Positions 16,780 through 26,438 of a stretch of DNA of 64,000 nt are shown here, piece after piece. Under the pieces are notes generated by a model. That model did not search any database, was not told the DNA's origin, and saw only the letters and a list, made by a program, of their open reading frames with translations. The position numbers and the translations under genes are program-made. The stretch is taken from contig NZ_LT629734.1 of assembly GCF_900104705.1 (NCBI RefSeq), positions 1,922,001-1,986,000 on the forward strand, written 5' to 3'. The DNA comes from Agrococcus carbonis (GTDB lineage: Bacteria > Actinomycetota > Actinomycetes > Actinomycetales > Microbacteriaceae). The stretch's first letter is position 1. The number at the start of each line of letters is the position of its first letter.

Positions 16780-17538
16780 TCACCCGCCGAGGCGCCGCGT
16801 GAGCTCGGCGGCGGCTGCCGCGCACTGCGCGCCGAGCTCGGCCCAGCGCTCCGGCTCGATCGCCGCGAGCCGGAACGTGAGGCCGACCGCGGCTGACGGA
16901 TAGCCCGCCGCGTCGCGCGCCGCGGCGGCGACCGAGCCGTAGGCGGCGTCGACCTCGCCCTCCTCGGTCGCCCAGCCGCGCCGCCGCACCGCGGAGAGCA
17001 GGCGGGTGAGCGCCGCGCGGGTGCCCGGCCGCTCGCCCGCGAGGTCGCGGTCGTGGGGGATGATCGCGCGCACCTGGTCGTCGCCGAGCGCCGCGAGCAT
17101 CGCGCGGCCCGTCGCGGTGCGCACCGCGGGCAGCCGCACGCCGACGCGCGAGACCGTCGCGGGGGAGCGCGGCCCCTCGCCTCGGCCGGCGTACGCGACG
17201 TCGCTGCCGGCGAGCACCGCGAGGTGGCTCGTGACCGGCACGGGCGCCGTGCGCACGAGCCCGTCGAGCAGCGGCTGCGCGAGCCGCTCGAGCCGCGTCG
17301 CCGCGGCCACGCGCGAGCCCAGCTGCTGCACGCGCGCGCTCGCGCCCCACGCCCCGAGCTCGGGGTAGTGCACGAGGAAGCCCTCGTCGCGCATGACCTG
17401 CAGCAGCTGGTACGCGCTCGAGCGCGGCAGCGCGAGCTCGCGCGCGATCGTCGCCGCGCGCACGGGCCCCGGCTGCTCGGCCAGCAGCGCGAGCACCCGC
17501 AGCGCGCTCCGCGCGGCGGGCATCCGCGGCGTCCCCAT
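16780..17538 (-). CDS. IclR-family transcriptional regulator, probable hut regulator
   Basis: A 252-residue regulator of the IclR family. The N-terminal winged helix-turn-helix is at residues 7-60 (ALRVLALLAEQPGPVRAATI, then LPRSSAYQLLQVM). The C-terminal ligand-binding domain includes PAVRTATGRAMLAAL and GYPSAAVGLTFR. The start at 17538 is chosen because GGAGG stands 6 bases before it; an ATG at 17553 is possible. The gene is divergent from hutH, with the perfect palindrome 17566-17581 between them, so it most likely senses a histidine-degradation intermediate and controls hutHUI and itself. The ligand is not known from the sequence. Confidence 0.85.
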   Translation of the reverse strand: MGTPRMPAARSALRVLALLAEQPGPVRAATIARELALPRSSAYQLLQVMRDEGFLVHYPELGAWGASARVQQLGSRVAAATRLERLAQPLLDGLVRTAPVPVTSHLAVLAGSDVAYAGRGEGPRSPATVSRVGVRLPAVRTATGRAMLAALGDDQVRAIIPHDRDLAGERPGTRAALTRLLSAVRRRGWATEEGEVDAAYGSVAAAARDAAGYPSAAVGLTFRLAAIEPERWAELGAQCAAAAAELTRRLGG

Positions 17539-17565
17539 CGATCGCCTCCGCATCGCTCCCAGTGA

Positions 17566-17581
17566 GTCTGAGATCTCAGAC
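17566..17581. promoter_or_regulatory. Perfect 16-base palindrome between the IclR gene and hutH (probable operator)
   Basis: GTCTGAGA-TCTCAGAC is perfectly symmetric without spacer. It lies 27 bases before the regulator start and 54 bases before hutH. IclR proteins bind short palindromes in divergent promoters, so this is the best operator candidate. Confidence 0.65.
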
Positions 17582-17635
17582 AGCAGTATGCCGCGAGCGG
17601 ATGCGCCGGGTCGCCCCGGGCGCTGGAATGGCGGC

Positions 17636-19252
17636 ATGGCAGTGGTCATCGGAGACGCCCCCCTCACGCGGCACGACGTCGTGCAGGTCGCACGCTTCGA
17701 CGCGCCCGTCGCGCTGAGCGGGGCAGCGCTGGAGCGCATCGACGACGCGCGCGCGGTCATCGACGGGCTCGCCGCCGACGTGCGCCCGCACTACGGCATC
17801 TCGACGGGCTTCGGCGCGCTCGCGAACACCGCGATCGCCCCCGGCGACCGCACGCGGCTGCAGCAGTCGCTCATCCGCTCGCACGCGGCCTCGAGCGGCG
17901 CCGAGGTCGAGCGCGAGGTGGTGCGCGGGCTCATGCTCCTGCGGCTCCAGACCCTCGCGACGGGCCGCACGGGCATCCGCCGCGCGACCGCCGAGCTCTA
18001 CGCGGGCATGCTGAACGCCGGCATCACCCCCGTCGTCGGGGAGTACGGCTCGCTCGGCTGCTCGGGCGACCTCGCACCGCTCTCGCACGTCGCGCTCGCG
18101 GCGATGGGCGAGGGCACGGTGCGGCTGGGCCGCGCGGGCGACGCCGACGGCGAGGCGATGGATGCGGCCGTCGCTCTCGAGCGCGCGGGCCTCGCTCCCG
18201 TCGTGCTCGCCGAGAAGGAGGGCCTCGCGCTCGTCAACGGCACCGACGGCATGCTCGCGATGCTGTGCCTCGCGCTCGCGGACCTCGACAAGCTGCTCGA
18301 CACCGCCGACCTCGCCGCCGCGATGAGCGTCGAGGGGCTGCTCGGCACCGACGCGCCGTTCGCCCCCGAGCTCATGGCGCTGCGCCCCCACCCCGGCCAG
18401 GCGACGAGCGCCGCGCAGATCGCGGCCCTTCTCGCCGGCAGCCCCATCGTCGCGAGCCACAAGGGCCCCGAGGACACGCGCGTGCAGGACGCCTACTCGC
18501 TGCGCTGCGCACCGCAGGTGCACGGCGCCGCCCGCGACACCGCCGCCCATGCGGCGCGGGTCGCCGAGCTCGAGCTCGCAAGCGCGATCGACAACCCCGT
18601 CGTGCTCGCCGACGGCCGCGTGGTGTCGAACGGCAACTTCCACGGCGCGCCCGTCGCGGCCGTGCTCGACTTCCTCGCCATCTCGATCGCCGACGTCGCC
18701 TCGATGAGCGAGCGGCGCAGCGACCGCTTCCTCGACCCCGCGCGCTCCTACGGGCTGCCGCCGTTCCTCGCCGACGACCCCGGCGTCGACTCGGGCCTCA
18801 TGATCGCGCAGTACACGCAGGCCGGCATCGTGAGCGAGCTCAAGCGCCTCGCGGTGCCCGCCTCGGTCGACTCGATCCCCTCGAGCGCGATGCAGGAGGA
18901 CCACGTCTCGATGGGGTGGGGCGCCGCGCGCAAGCTCCGGCGCGCGGTCGACGGCCTCGGGCGCGTGCTCGCGATCGAGATCATGACCGCCGCGCGCGGC
19001 ATCGAGCTGCGCGACGACGCTCCCGGCCCCCGCACCGGCCGCGTCGTCGAGGCGCTGCGCGAGCGCGTGCCGGGCAGCGGGCCCGACCGGTTCCTCGCCC
19101 GCGACATCGAGGCATCCGTCGCCTTCGCCGTCGGCGGCGGGGCGCTCATCGCAGCCGATCTGCGCGAGCGAGCCGAGGCGTGGATGCCCCGGCGCAGCGA
19201 CACGTACACCGCCGAGACGACGATGTTCGGCGCACGAGGAGGAGACGCATGA
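17636..19252 (+). CDS. hutH: Histidine ammonia-lyase
   Basis: Converts L-histidine to urocanate and ammonia, the first step of histidine use. 538 residues. The prosthetic MIO group forms from residues 142-144, here Cys-Ser-Gly ([14 protein letters not shown]) instead of the textbook Ala-Ser-Gly; the Ser and Gly are kept, and I believe other actinobacterial enzymes share the Cys. The active-site Tyr region YGISTGFG is present near residue 47. ATG 17636 is chosen by homology; no good Shine-Dalgarno is seen. It leads an operon with hutU (overlap ATGA/ATGATG) and hutI. Confidence 0.95.
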   Translation: MAVVIGDAPLTRHDVVQVARFDAPVALSGAALERIDDARAVIDGLAADVRPHYGISTGFGALANTAIAPGDRTRLQQSLIRSHAASSGAEVEREVVRGLMLLRLQTLATGRTGIRRATAELYAGMLNAGITPVVGEYGSLGCSGDLAPLSHVALAAMGEGTVRLGRAGDADGEAMDAAVALERAGLAPVVLAEKEGLALVNGTDGMLAMLCLALADLDKLLDTADLAAAMSVEGLLGTDAPFAPELMALRPHPGQATSAAQIAALLAGSPIVASHKGPEDTRVQDAYSLRCAPQVHGAARDTAAHAARVAELELASAIDNPVVLADGRVVSNGNFHGAPVAAVLDFLAISIADVASMSERRSDRFLDPARSYGLPPFLADDPGVDSGLMIAQYTQAGIVSELKRLAVPASVDSIPSSAMQEDHVSMGWGAARKLRRAVDGLGRVLAIEIMTAARGIELRDDAPGPRTGRVVEALRERVPGSGPDRFLARDIEASVAFAVGGGALIAADLRERAEAWMPRRSDTYTAETTMFGARGGDA

Positions 19253-20910
19253 TGGAAGGCGCACGCCCCGTCCGCGCAGCGCGCGGACCCGAGCTCACCG
19301 CGAAGGGCTGGCAGCAGGAGGCGGCCCTGCGCATGCTCATGAACAACCTCGACCCCGAGGTCGCCGAGCACCCCGACGAGCTCGTCGTCTACGGCGGCAC
19401 GGGCAGGGCCGCCCGCGACTGGGCGAGCTTCGACGCGATCGTGCGCGAGCTCACCCGGCTCGAGGACGACGAGACGCTGCTCGTGCAGTCGGGCCGCCCC
19501 GTCGGCGTCATGCGCACGCACGCGTGGGCGCCGCGCGTGCTCATCGCCAACTCCAACCTCGTCGGCGACTGGGCGACGTGGCCCGAGTTCCGCCGACTCG
19601 AGGCCGCCGGGCTCACGATGTACGGCCAGATGACGGCCGGCAGCTGGATCTACATCGGCACGCAGGGCATCCTGCAGGGCACGTTCGAGACCTTCGCGGC
19701 CGTCGCGCGGAAGCTCGGCCGCGAGAGCCTCGCCGGCACCATCACGCTCACCGCGGGCCTCGGCGGCATGGGCGGCGCCCAGCCGCTCGCCGTGACGATG
19801 AACGACGGCGTCGCCATCTGCGTCGAGGTCGACCGCAGCCGCATCCAGCGCCGCATCGAGCACCGCTACCTCGACGTCGAGGCCGACGACGCGGCGGATG
19901 CGCTCGCGCGCGCCGTCGAGGCCCGGGACGCCGGGCGCCCCCTCTCGATCGGCCTGCACGCGAACGCCGCCGATGTGGTGCCGGCGCTGCTCGCGCAGGG
20001 CGCGCCGATCGACATCGTCACCGACCAGACGAGCGCCCACGACCCGCTCGCGTACCTGCCGAGCGGCATCGCGTTCGACGACTGGCACGCCGAGCGCGAG
20101 CGCGACCCCGAGGGCTTCACGGAGCGCTCGCGCGCGTCGATGGCGCGCCACGTCGAGGCGATGGTCGGCTTCCAGCGCGCCGGCGCCGAGGTGTTCGACT
20201 ACGGCAACTCGATCCGCGCCGAGGCCCAGCTCGGCGGCTTCGACGACGCGTTCGCGTTCCCCGGCTTCGTGCCCGCGTACATCCGCCCGCTCTTCTGCGA
20301 GGGCAAGGGCCCGTTCCGCTGGGCGGCGCTCTCGGGCGACCCGGAGGACATCCGCCGCACCGACGAGGCGATCCTCGAGCTCTTCCCCGACGACGCGCAC
20401 CTGCGCCGCTGGATCCGCATGGCGCAGGAGCGCGTGCAGTTCCAGGGCCTCCCCGCCCGCATCTGCTGGCTCGGCGCCGGCGAGCGGCACCGCGCCGGCC
20501 TGCGCTTCAACGAGATGGTCGCCGACGGCACGCTCTCGGCGCCCGTCGTGATCGGCCGCGACCACCTCGACTCGGGCTCCGTCGCGAGCCCCTACCGCGA
20601 GACCGAGGCGATGCGCGACGGCTCCGACGCGATCGCCGACTGGCCGCTGCTCAACGCCCTCGTCAACACCGCCTCCGGCGCGAGCTGGGTCTCGCTCCAC
20701 CACGGCGGCGGCGTCGGCATCGGCCGCTCGATCCACGCGGGCCAGGTCACCGTCGCCGACGGCACCGAGCTCGCCGCCGAGAAGCTCGAGCGCGTGCTGA
20801 CGAACGACCCCGAGATGGGCGTCATCCGCCACGTCGACGCCGGCTACGACGAGGCGGCCGCCTACGCGGCGGCCCACGGCGTGCGCGTGCCCATGCGGGA
20901 CGCGGGATGA
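19249..20910 (+). CDS. hutU: Urocanate hydratase
   Basis: Converts urocanate to imidazolonepropionate using a tightly bound NAD. 553 residues, full length. Characteristic stretches are [30 protein letters not shown] (NAD-binding), and [23 protein letters not shown] at 19249/19252 overlaps the hutH stop; AGGAGG 6 bases before the first ATG favours 19249. The stop overlaps the hutI ATG (ATGA), so hutHUI is one coupled operon. Confidence 0.96.
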   Translation: MMEGARPVRAARGPELTAKGWQQEAALRMLMNNLDPEVAEHPDELVVYGGTGRAARDWASFDAIVRELTRLEDDETLLVQSGRPVGVMRTHAWAPRVLIANSNLVGDWATWPEFRRLEAAGLTMYGQMTAGSWIYIGTQGILQGTFETFAAVARKLGRESLAGTITLTAGLGGMGGAQPLAVTMNDGVAICVEVDRSRIQRRIEHRYLDVEADDAADALARAVEARDAGRPLSIGLHANAADVVPALLAQGAPIDIVTDQTSAHDPLAYLPSGIAFDDWHAERERDPEGFTERSRASMARHVEAMVGFQRAGAEVFDYGNSIRAEAQLGGFDDAFAFPGFVPAYIRPLFCEGKGPFRWAALSGDPEDIRRTDEAILELFPDDAHLRRWIRMAQERVQFQGLPARICWLGAGERHRAGLRFNEMVADGTLSAPVVIGRDHLDSGSVASPYRETEAMRDGSDAIADWPLLNALVNTASGASWVSLHHGGGVGIGRSIHAGQVTVADGTELAAEKLERVLTNDPEMGVIRHVDAGYDEAAAYAAAHGVRVPMRDAG

Positions 20911-22136
20911 GCACGCTCGTCACCGGCATCGGCGAGCTCACCACGAACGACGAGGCGCGCGGCGGCACCACGGGGCGGATGCGGGATGCGGCCGTCGTGC
21001 TCGAGGGCGACGCCATCGCGTGGGTCGGTGCCGCATCCGACGCCCCCGCGGCCGACGAGCGCGTCGACGTCGGCGGCCGCGCGGTGCTGCCGGGCTGGGT
21101 GGACAGCCACACGCACCTCGTCTTCGCCGGCGACCGCACCGCCGAGTTCGAGGCGCGCATGGCGGGCGAGCCCTACGCCGCGGGCGGCATCGCCACGACC
21201 GTCGCCGCGACCCGGGCGGCGAGCGACGACGCGCTCGCGGCCAACCTCGACCGGCTCGCCGACGAGCTGCTGCGCGGCGGCACGACGGCGTTCGAGACGA
21301 AGACCGGCTACGGCCTCACCGTCGACGACGAGCTGCGCAGCGCCCGCATCGCCGGCACCCGGGCGGATGCGGTGACGTACCTGGGCGCGCACCTCGTGCC
21401 GGAGGGAGCGGACGCCGACGCGTACGTCGACCTCGTCGTCGGCGACATGCTCGAGGCGGTCGTGCCGCACGTCGACGCGATCGACGTCTTCTGCGAGCGC
21501 GGCGCGTTCGACGAGGCGCAGTCGAGACGGGTGCTCGAGGCGGGCCGTGCCCGAGGCCTCGCGCTGCGGGTGCACGGCAACCAGCTCGGCCCCGGCCCCG
21601 GCGTGCGCCTCGCGGTCGAGCTCGGAGCCGCGAGCGTCGACCACGTCGCGTTCCTCGACGACGACGAGGTGCGGATGCTCGCCGACACCTGGCAGGGGGG
21701 CACCGGCACGGTCGCCACGGTGCTGCCGGCGTGCGACCTCTCGACCCGGATGCCGCTCGCGCCAGCGCGGCGGCTCGTCGACGCCGGCGCGGTGGTGGCG
21801 ATCGCGACGAACTGCAACCCGGGCACGAGCTACACGACCTCGATGGCCTTCTGCGTCGCGACCGCGGTGCTGCAGATGGGGCTCACGGTCGAGGAGGCGG
21901 TGCGCGCGGCGACGCTCGGCGGCGCCGTGGCGCTGGGCCTCGACGGCGCGAAGCCCGCGGGCGGCGGGCCGGATGCGAGCGGCGCCGGCCGGGCCCGCCT
22001 GCCGGTGGGCCGCATCCGCCCGGGCGCCCGCGCCGACCTGCAGGTGCTCGACGCGCCCTCGATCACGCACCTCGCCTACCGCCCCGGGGTGCCGCTCACG
22101 AGCGCCGTGTGGCGGGCGGGCGCGCGCGTCGTGTGA
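20907..22136 (+). CDS. hutI: Imidazolonepropionase
   Basis: Hydrolyses imidazolone-5-propionate to N-formimino-L-glutamate. 409 residues, amidohydrolase fold. The metal-binding HxH is in [26 protein letters not shown] and DHVAFL supply further histidines, and the late Asn-rich loop ATNCNPGTS is typical. ATG overlaps the hutU stop. It is the last gene of hutHUI. The next pathway enzyme, hutG, is not adjacent but lies 3 kb away on the opposite strand. Confidence 0.95.
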   Translation: MSTLVTGIGELTTNDEARGGTTGRMRDAAVVLEGDAIAWVGAASDAPAADERVDVGGRAVLPGWVDSHTHLVFAGDRTAEFEARMAGEPYAAGGIATTVAATRAASDDALAANLDRLADELLRGGTTAFETKTGYGLTVDDELRSARIAGTRADAVTYLGAHLVPEGADADAYVDLVVGDMLEAVVPHVDAIDVFCERGAFDEAQSRRVLEAGRARGLALRVHGNQLGPGPGVRLAVELGAASVDHVAFLDDDEVRMLADTWQGGTGTVATVLPACDLSTRMPLAPARRLVDAGAVVAIATNCNPGTSYTTSMAFCVATAVLQMGLTVEEAVRAATLGGAVALGLDGAKPAGGGPDASGAGRARLPVGRIRPGARADLQVLDAPSITHLAYRPGVPLTSAVWRAGARVV

Positions 22137-22174
22137 GCCGGAACCGGCCCTGGTGCGTCGGGGGAGCGCAGCAC

Positions 22175-22189
22175 TAGCCTCGCCGCATG
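22175..22189 (+). promoter_or_regulatory. Leaderless promoter of the polyketide operon
   Basis: TAGCCT (22175-22180) lies 6 bases before ATG 22187. No ribosome binding site fits, so the transcript is probably leaderless. The -35 region is not recognisable. Confidence 0.5.
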
Positions 22190-23335
22190 ACGGTGACGAT
22201 GCGGGGCCTGTCCACGGTGGTGCCGGCGACGGAGCTCTCGCAGCCCGCCGTCGCCGAGGTGTTCGCGGCGCAGCCGGGGCTCTCGCGGCTCTCGCAGCGC
22301 ATCGTCACCACGTCGTTCGGCGAGGCCTCCGGCATCGAGCGCCGCTACACGGTGATCGACGAGCTCACCCTCGACGGCGACGCGCCGGCCGAGCCGGAGT
22401 TCTTCGACCGCGCGAGCGGTGCGCTGCTCGATCCGGGCACCCGGCTGCGCAACGACCGCTACGAGGCGCACGCGAGCCGCCTCTACGTCGAGGCGGGCCG
22501 CGCCGCGCTCGATGCCGTCGACGGGCTCGACGCGGCGGACGTGACGCACGTCGTCACCGTCTCGTGCACCGGGTTCTACGCGCCGGGCCCGGACTTCGTG
22601 CTCGCGCGCGATCTCGGGCTGCCGGCCGGCGTGCAGCGCTACCACCTCGGCTTCATGGGCTGCTACGCATCGGTGCCCGCGCTGCGGCTCGCGCGGCAGC
22701 TCTGCGAGGCGGATGCGCGGGCCGTGGTGCTCGTCGTGAGCGTCGAGCTGTGCACGCTGCACCTGCGCACCTCGAACGACCCCGACACGATCGTCGCGAC
22801 GTCGCTCTTCGGCGACGGGGCCGGCGCGGCGCTCGTCACCGCGCGTCCTCCCGCCGACGGCGAGCGCGCGCTGCAGCTCGACGGCTTCGCGACGCGGACG
22901 ACGCCCCGCGGCGAGGGCGCGATGGCGTGGCGCATCGGCGACCACGGCTTCGAGATGGTGCTGTCGAACGCGGTGCCCTCCCTCATCGGCGAGCACATCA
23001 CCGGCGCGATCGCGCCGCTGCTCGAGCCGGAGCCTGTGCTCGCCGCGGCGCTCGCGGACGGCGAGGTGGGCGGCGCCATCGAGCACTGGGCGATCCACCC
23101 GGGCGGCCGCAGCATCCTCGACCGCGTCGAGTCGACCCTCGCGCTCTCCGAGCCGCAGCTCGCCCCGGCGCGCGAGACGCTGCGCGACTACGGCAACATG
23201 TCGAGCGCGACCGTGCTGTTCGTGCTGCAGCGCATCCTCCGCGACACCGCGGCGGCCGACGGCGACCGCGTCGCGGCGATGGCGTTCGGGCCGGGCCTCA
23301 CGGTCGAGTCGGCGCTGCTCACCGTGCGGGGCTGA
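22187..23335 (+). CDS. Type III polyketide synthase (SrsA/alkylresorcinol synthase type)
   Basis: Chalcone-synthase-fold ketosynthase that extends an acyl-CoA with malonyl units and cyclises the chain. 382 residues. The catalytic triad is visible: Cys159 (GFMGCYAS), His304 (HWAIHPGG) and Asn337 (YGNMSSAT). The order with a methyltransferase and an FAD monooxygenase equals the srsA-srsB-srsC operon of Streptomyces griseus, which makes methylated and hydroxylated alkylresorcinol-type phenolic lipids. A long-chain alkylresorcinol or alkylpyrone product is therefore likely but not proved. It starts 51 bases after hutI with its own -10 box. Confidence 0.9.
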   Translation: MTVTMRGLSTVVPATELSQPAVAEVFAAQPGLSRLSQRIVTTSFGEASGIERRYTVIDELTLDGDAPAEPEFFDRASGALLDPGTRLRNDRYEAHASRLYVEAGRAALDAVDGLDAADVTHVVTVSCTGFYAPGPDFVLARDLGLPAGVQRYHLGFMGCYASVPALRLARQLCEADARAVVLVVSVELCTLHLRTSNDPDTIVATSLFGDGAGAALVTARPPADGERALQLDGFATRTTPRGEGAMAWRIGDHGFEMVLSNAVPSLIGEHITGAIAPLLEPEPVLAAALADGEVGGAIEHWAIHPGGRSILDRVESTLALSEPQLAPARETLRDYGNMSSATVLFVLQRILRDTAAADGDRVAAMAFGPGLTVESALLTVRG

Positions 23336-23338
23336 CGC

Positions 23339-24055
23339 GTGCGCCTGCCCGGGCTGCGGGAGCGCGACGCGCATGCGCGGGAGGCGATGGACGACCCCGC
23401 GTGCGATCCCGCGGTGCTCGAGCGCACCTACGAGCGCTTCGAGCTCGTGAACGCCGTCGTGTCGGGGCGCCGAGCGCTCTACCGCCGCTGGATCCGGCCC
23501 CGGCTGCGCGCCGGCGACGCCGTGCGCCTGCTCGACATCGGCACGGGCGGCGCCGACCTGCCGCGACGGCTGCTGCGCTGGGCGGCTCGGGAGCCCGGCC
23601 GCCTCGAGGTCGTCGCGCTCGACCCCGACCCGCGCGCCATCGCCTACGCCCGCAGCCTGCCCCCGATGCCCGGCCTCTCGCTCGTGCAGGCGACCACGCG
23701 CGAGCTCGTCGCCGCCGGCGAGCGCTTCGACGTCGTCGTCTCGGGCCACGTGCTGCACCACCTGACGCCGCGCGAGCTCGGTGCGATCCTCGTCGACTCC
23801 GAACGGCTCACGGCGCCCGGCGGCGTCGCGGTGCATGGCGACATCGCGCGGTCGCCGCTCGCCTACGGCGCGTTCGCGCTCGCGACCCTGCCGCTCGAGG
23901 GCACGCTCCTGCGCGGCTCGCTCATCCGGCCGGACGGGCTCGTGTCGATCCGCCGCAGCCACACCGCGTCCGAGCTCGCGGCCGCCGCACCGCAGGGGTG
24001 GCACGTGCGCCGCGGCATCCCGTGGCGGCTCGAGCTCGTGCGGCTGGCACCATGA
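23339..24055 (+). CDS. SAM-dependent methyltransferase of the polyketide operon
   Basis: A 238-residue class I methyltransferase. Motif I is LLDIGTGGADLP (near residues 64-75), the acidic end of strand 2 is VVALDPDPRA, and the post-motif region reads VVSGHVLHHLTP. It probably O- or C-methylates the polyketide ring, the step of SrsB in the phenolic-lipid pathway, although the protein fold may differ from SrsB. GTG start, 3 bases after the synthase stop; its own stop overlaps the ATG of the monooxygenase (ATGA). Confidence 0.85.
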   Translation: MRLPGLRERDAHAREAMDDPACDPAVLERTYERFELVNAVVSGRRALYRRWIRPRLRAGDAVRLLDIGTGGADLPRRLLRWAAREPGRLEVVALDPDPRAIAYARSLPPMPGLSLVQATTRELVAAGERFDVVVSGHVLHHLTPRELGAILVDSERLTAPGGVAVHGDIARSPLAYGAFALATLPLEGTLLRGSLIRPDGLVSIRRSHTASELAAAAPQGWHVRRGIPWRLELVRLAP

Positions 24056-25176
24056 GCCCGCGCCACGACGTCGCGGTCGTCGGCGGCGGCGCCGTGGGCG
24101 TGCTGCTCGCGTGCCTCCTCGCCCAGCGCGGGGCCGACGTCGTCGTGCTCGAGCGCCGCACGGCGGAGCCCACAGGCGCGCGGGCGATCGGCATCCATCC
24201 GCCCGGGCTCGCCGCCCTCGACGCCGTCGGCATCGGCGAGGCCGTGCGGCGCGAGGCGATCCCGATCCGCCGCGGCATCGCCCTCAGCGGCGCCCGCGAG
24301 CTGGCCCGCATGCGCTTCGCCCCGCAGCCGATCCTCGCCCTGCCGCAGCACCGCACCGAGGCGCTCCTGCGGCGGCGCCTCGCGGCGCTCGCGCCCGACG
24401 CCCTGCGCGAGGGGGCCGAGGTGACGGGCCTCGCCGAGCGCCCCGGATCCGTCGTCCTCGAGCTCGCCGACGGCGTGGTCGAGGCCGCGTGGGCGGTCGG
24501 CGCCGACGGCGTGCGCAGCAGGGTGCGCGCGCTGCTCGGCATCGGCTGGCAGCCGCGCCCCGGCACTGCGGGCTACGCGATGGCGGATGCGCCGGACGAC
24601 GCGGTGCACGGCGGTGGCGGCGTCGCAGACGCGGCCGCGCTGCACCTCGAGCCCGACGGCATCGTCGAGGCGTTCCCCATGCCGGGCGGCCTGCGCCGCT
24701 GGGTCGTGCGCCTCGACGAGCCCGTCGCGCAGATGTCGGCGGGCGAGCTGCAGGCGATCCTCGACGCGCGGCTGCGGCAGCCGCCGCGGCTGCCCTCGAC
24801 CGCGGTGCCGAGCGCCTTCACGGCGCGGCAGCGCCTCGCGTCGGCGCTCGTGCGCGGCAGGGTCGCGCTCGCCGGCGACGCCGCGCACGAGGTGAGCCCC
24901 ATCGGCGGGCAGGGCATGAGCCTCGGCTGGCTCGACGCGCTCGCGCTCGACCGCGCCCTCTCGCGGCCCGCACCCGGAGACGGCCCGCTGGCCGCCTACG
25001 ACCGCGACCGCCGCCGCGCCGCGCAGCGCGCGATGCGCCGCGCCGCGTGGAACATGTCGATGGGCGCGCCCGCGCGGGGCCCCGCGCTCGCCCTGCGGCT
25101 CGCCGCGGTGCGCGCGCTCGCGCTGCCGCCCGCGCGCTCGGTGCTCGCGCGGGCGTTCACGATGCGCGGGCTCTGA
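24052..25176 (+). CDS. FAD-dependent monooxygenase of the polyketide operon
   Basis: A 374-residue flavoprotein hydroxylase of the p-hydroxybenzoate hydroxylase type. It has the N-terminal dinucleotide fold VVGGGAVG, the middle motif GADGVRSRVR, and GDAAHEVSPIGGQGMSLG for the FAD ribityl chain. Likely role: ring hydroxylation of the methylated phenolic lipid to a quinone precursor, as for SrsC. ATG overlaps the methyltransferase stop. The C-terminal tail is Ala/Arg-rich and slightly amphipathic. It ends 15 bases from the convergent hutG. Confidence 0.85.
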   Translation: MSPRHDVAVVGGGAVGVLLACLLAQRGADVVVLERRTAEPTGARAIGIHPPGLAALDAVGIGEAVRREAIPIRRGIALSGARELARMRFAPQPILALPQHRTEALLRRRLAALAPDALREGAEVTGLAERPGSVVLELADGVVEAAWAVGADGVRSRVRALLGIGWQPRPGTAGYAMADAPDDAVHGGGGVADAAALHLEPDGIVEAFPMPGGLRRWVVRLDEPVAQMSAGELQAILDARLRQPPRLPSTAVPSAFTARQRLASALVRGRVALAGDAAHEVSPIGGQGMSLGWLDALALDRALSRPAPGDGPLAAYDRDRRRAAQRAMRRAAWNMSMGAPARGPALALRLAAVRALALPPARSVLARAFTMRGL

Positions 25177-25191
25177 GGCGAGCGCGCGCGG

Positions 25192-26097
25192 TCACTCGCG
25201 CGCGGCGAGGGCCGCGAGCGACTCGAGCACGCCGAGCGCGACGAGCCGCACCGTGCGGCCGTCCGGGGCGTCCGCCGCGGCGTCGACCTCGGTGAAGTCG
25301 ATCGAGCGCACCGCGGCGTCGGCGACGAGGTGCCGCACGAGCGAGCGCAGCTGCCACGCGCTCATCCCGCCCGGGAGGGAGGCGGGGCACGCGGGCGCGA
25401 CGGCGCGGTCGCACGCGTCGACGTCGACGTCGAGGTGCACGGGGCCGCCCGCGGCGCCCGCGACGCGCAGCGCCTCGAACGCCACCTGGCGCACGCCCCG
25501 CGACTCGAGCTCGTCGCGCGGGAACACGCGCACGCCCGCGTCGCGCGCCCGCTCGGCGTAGTGCCGCGAGTTCGCGAAGTCCTGGATGCCGATCTGCGCG
25601 ACCCGGCGGCCGTCGAGCCCCGCGTCGAGCAGCCGCTGCACGGGGGAGCCGTTCGAGCGGCCGTCGCGCAGGTCGTGGTGGGCGTCGATCGTGATGAGGC
25701 CGGCGCTGCCGAGGTCGTCGCCCCACGCGCCGAGCGCCGCGGGCACGGTCGCGGCGTTGTCGCCGCCGAGCACGATCGTGAGCCGGGCGCGGCGCGCGGC
25801 GCGCGCGACGAGCGCGGTCGCCGCGGCCTCGTCGCCGTCGGGGTCGGATGCGTCGCCCGCGTCGGCGACGCGGAGTCCGGCGAGCGGGGCGCCCGGCCCG
25901 CTCGCGTGGGGCGAGTAGCGGCGCAGCGCCTCGCGCACGGCGGCCGGCGTCGTGTGCGCCCGGGTGGGGCTCAGCGACGTCGCGTGCGTGCCGACGCCGA
26001 CGAGCACGGCGTCGAGCGCTCCCTCGTCGCCGAGGGCGGGCCAGTCGCCGGCGCGCGGCCAGCTCGGGTCGTGGGGGAGCGCGGGCGACGGTGCCAT
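25192..26097 (-). CDS. hutG: Formimidoylglutamase (arginase family)
   Basis: Hydrolyses N-formimino-glutamate to glutamate and formamide, finishing the hut pathway. 301 residues. Arginase-family metal motifs: DAHHDLRD (near residue 152) and HLDVDVDACD (near 224). The first motif reads LGGDNAAT, with Asn where ureohydrolases usually have His; I believe this is shared by other actinobacterial HutG proteins, but could not check. ATG 26097 is fixed by the leaderless promoter 6 bases upstream; longer frames run back to 26217. The gene is on the opposite strand from hutHUI and separated from it by the polyketide operon. Confidence 0.82.
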   Translation of the reverse strand: MAPSPALPHDPSWPRAGDWPALGDEGALDAVLVGVGTHATSLSPTRAHTTPAAVREALRRYSPHASGPGAPLAGLRVADAGDASDPDGDEAAATALVARAARRARLTIVLGGDNAATVPAALGAWGDDLGSAGLITIDAHHDLRDGRSNGSPVQRLLDAGLDGRRVAQIGIQDFANSRHYAERARDAGVRVFPRDELESRGVRQVAFEALRVAGAAGGPVHLDVDVDACDRAVAPACPASLPGGMSAWQLRSLVRHLVADAAVRSIDFTEVDAAADAPDGRTVRLVALGVLESLAALAARE

Positions 26098-26109
26098 GCT
26101 GGGACGGTA
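26098..26109 (-). promoter_or_regulatory. Leaderless promoter of hutG
   Basis: On the minus strand TACCGT (26104-26109) precedes the hutG ATG by 6 bases. No ribosome binding site fits. No clear palindrome like the one at 17566 is near, so coregulation with hutHUI is uncertain. Confidence 0.5.
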
Positions 26110-26160
26110 GCAAGCGCCGTCACGCGCAGCCGACTTCCGCGCCACGACGCGCGAGTCGAC

Positions 26161-26204
26161 GCGACACGCCCGGGTTGCACGGACATCGGGATCCGTGCGA
26201 GAAT
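26161..26204 (+). promoter_or_regulatory. S10 operon promoter with 19-base shared block
   Basis: -35 TTGCAC (26175-26180), 18-base spacer, -10 GAGAAT (26199-26204). The upstream block GCGACACGCCCGGGTTGCA (26161-26179) is identical to the block at 43425-43443 in front of infA, and the spacing to -10 is also identical. Confidence 0.75.
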
Positions 26205-26438
26205 CGTCAGGTTGCAAACGCGGCGGTCACCCCGTCGCTCACTGCCCTGGCAGTGCACAGGTCGCACACGAACCTGGGCCGCGGGCAGCCGACACGAACT
26301 TCACCGAAGCCCAGCACGGCGCAGCCGTGCTCGTCTGCGGTGCGCGCCCCTCGCGGGCATTGACAGAAGAACAGCGGTGCACTCGAGAGTGCGTTGCGAG
26401 CAGCCGGAACGGCTGCGTCGACAGGAAGAGAGTCAGCC
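26205..26438 (+). other. Untranslated leader of the S10 operon
   Basis: No gene is seen in the 341 bases between hutG and rpsJ. The leader contains short perfect hairpins GCACTC-GA-GAGTGC (26379-26392) and GCAGCC-GGAAC-GGCTGC (26400-26416), the latter just before the rpsJ ribosome binding site. A TTGACA at 26360-26365 has no matching -10 box. The leader could carry ribosomal-protein feedback regulation; which protein would bind is unknown. Confidence 0.5.

Noticed and set aside
18059..18067. Cys-Ser-Gly in HutH as a defective MIO site
   Set aside because: Ser and Gly, which define the prosthetic group, are intact, and Cys at the first position is, as far as I recall, found in other actinobacterial histidine ammonia-lyases.
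26360..26365. Perfect TTGACA as a second S10 promoter
   Set aside because: No acceptable -10 box is found 16-19 bases downstream (TCGAGA only), and a hairpin occupies that place.
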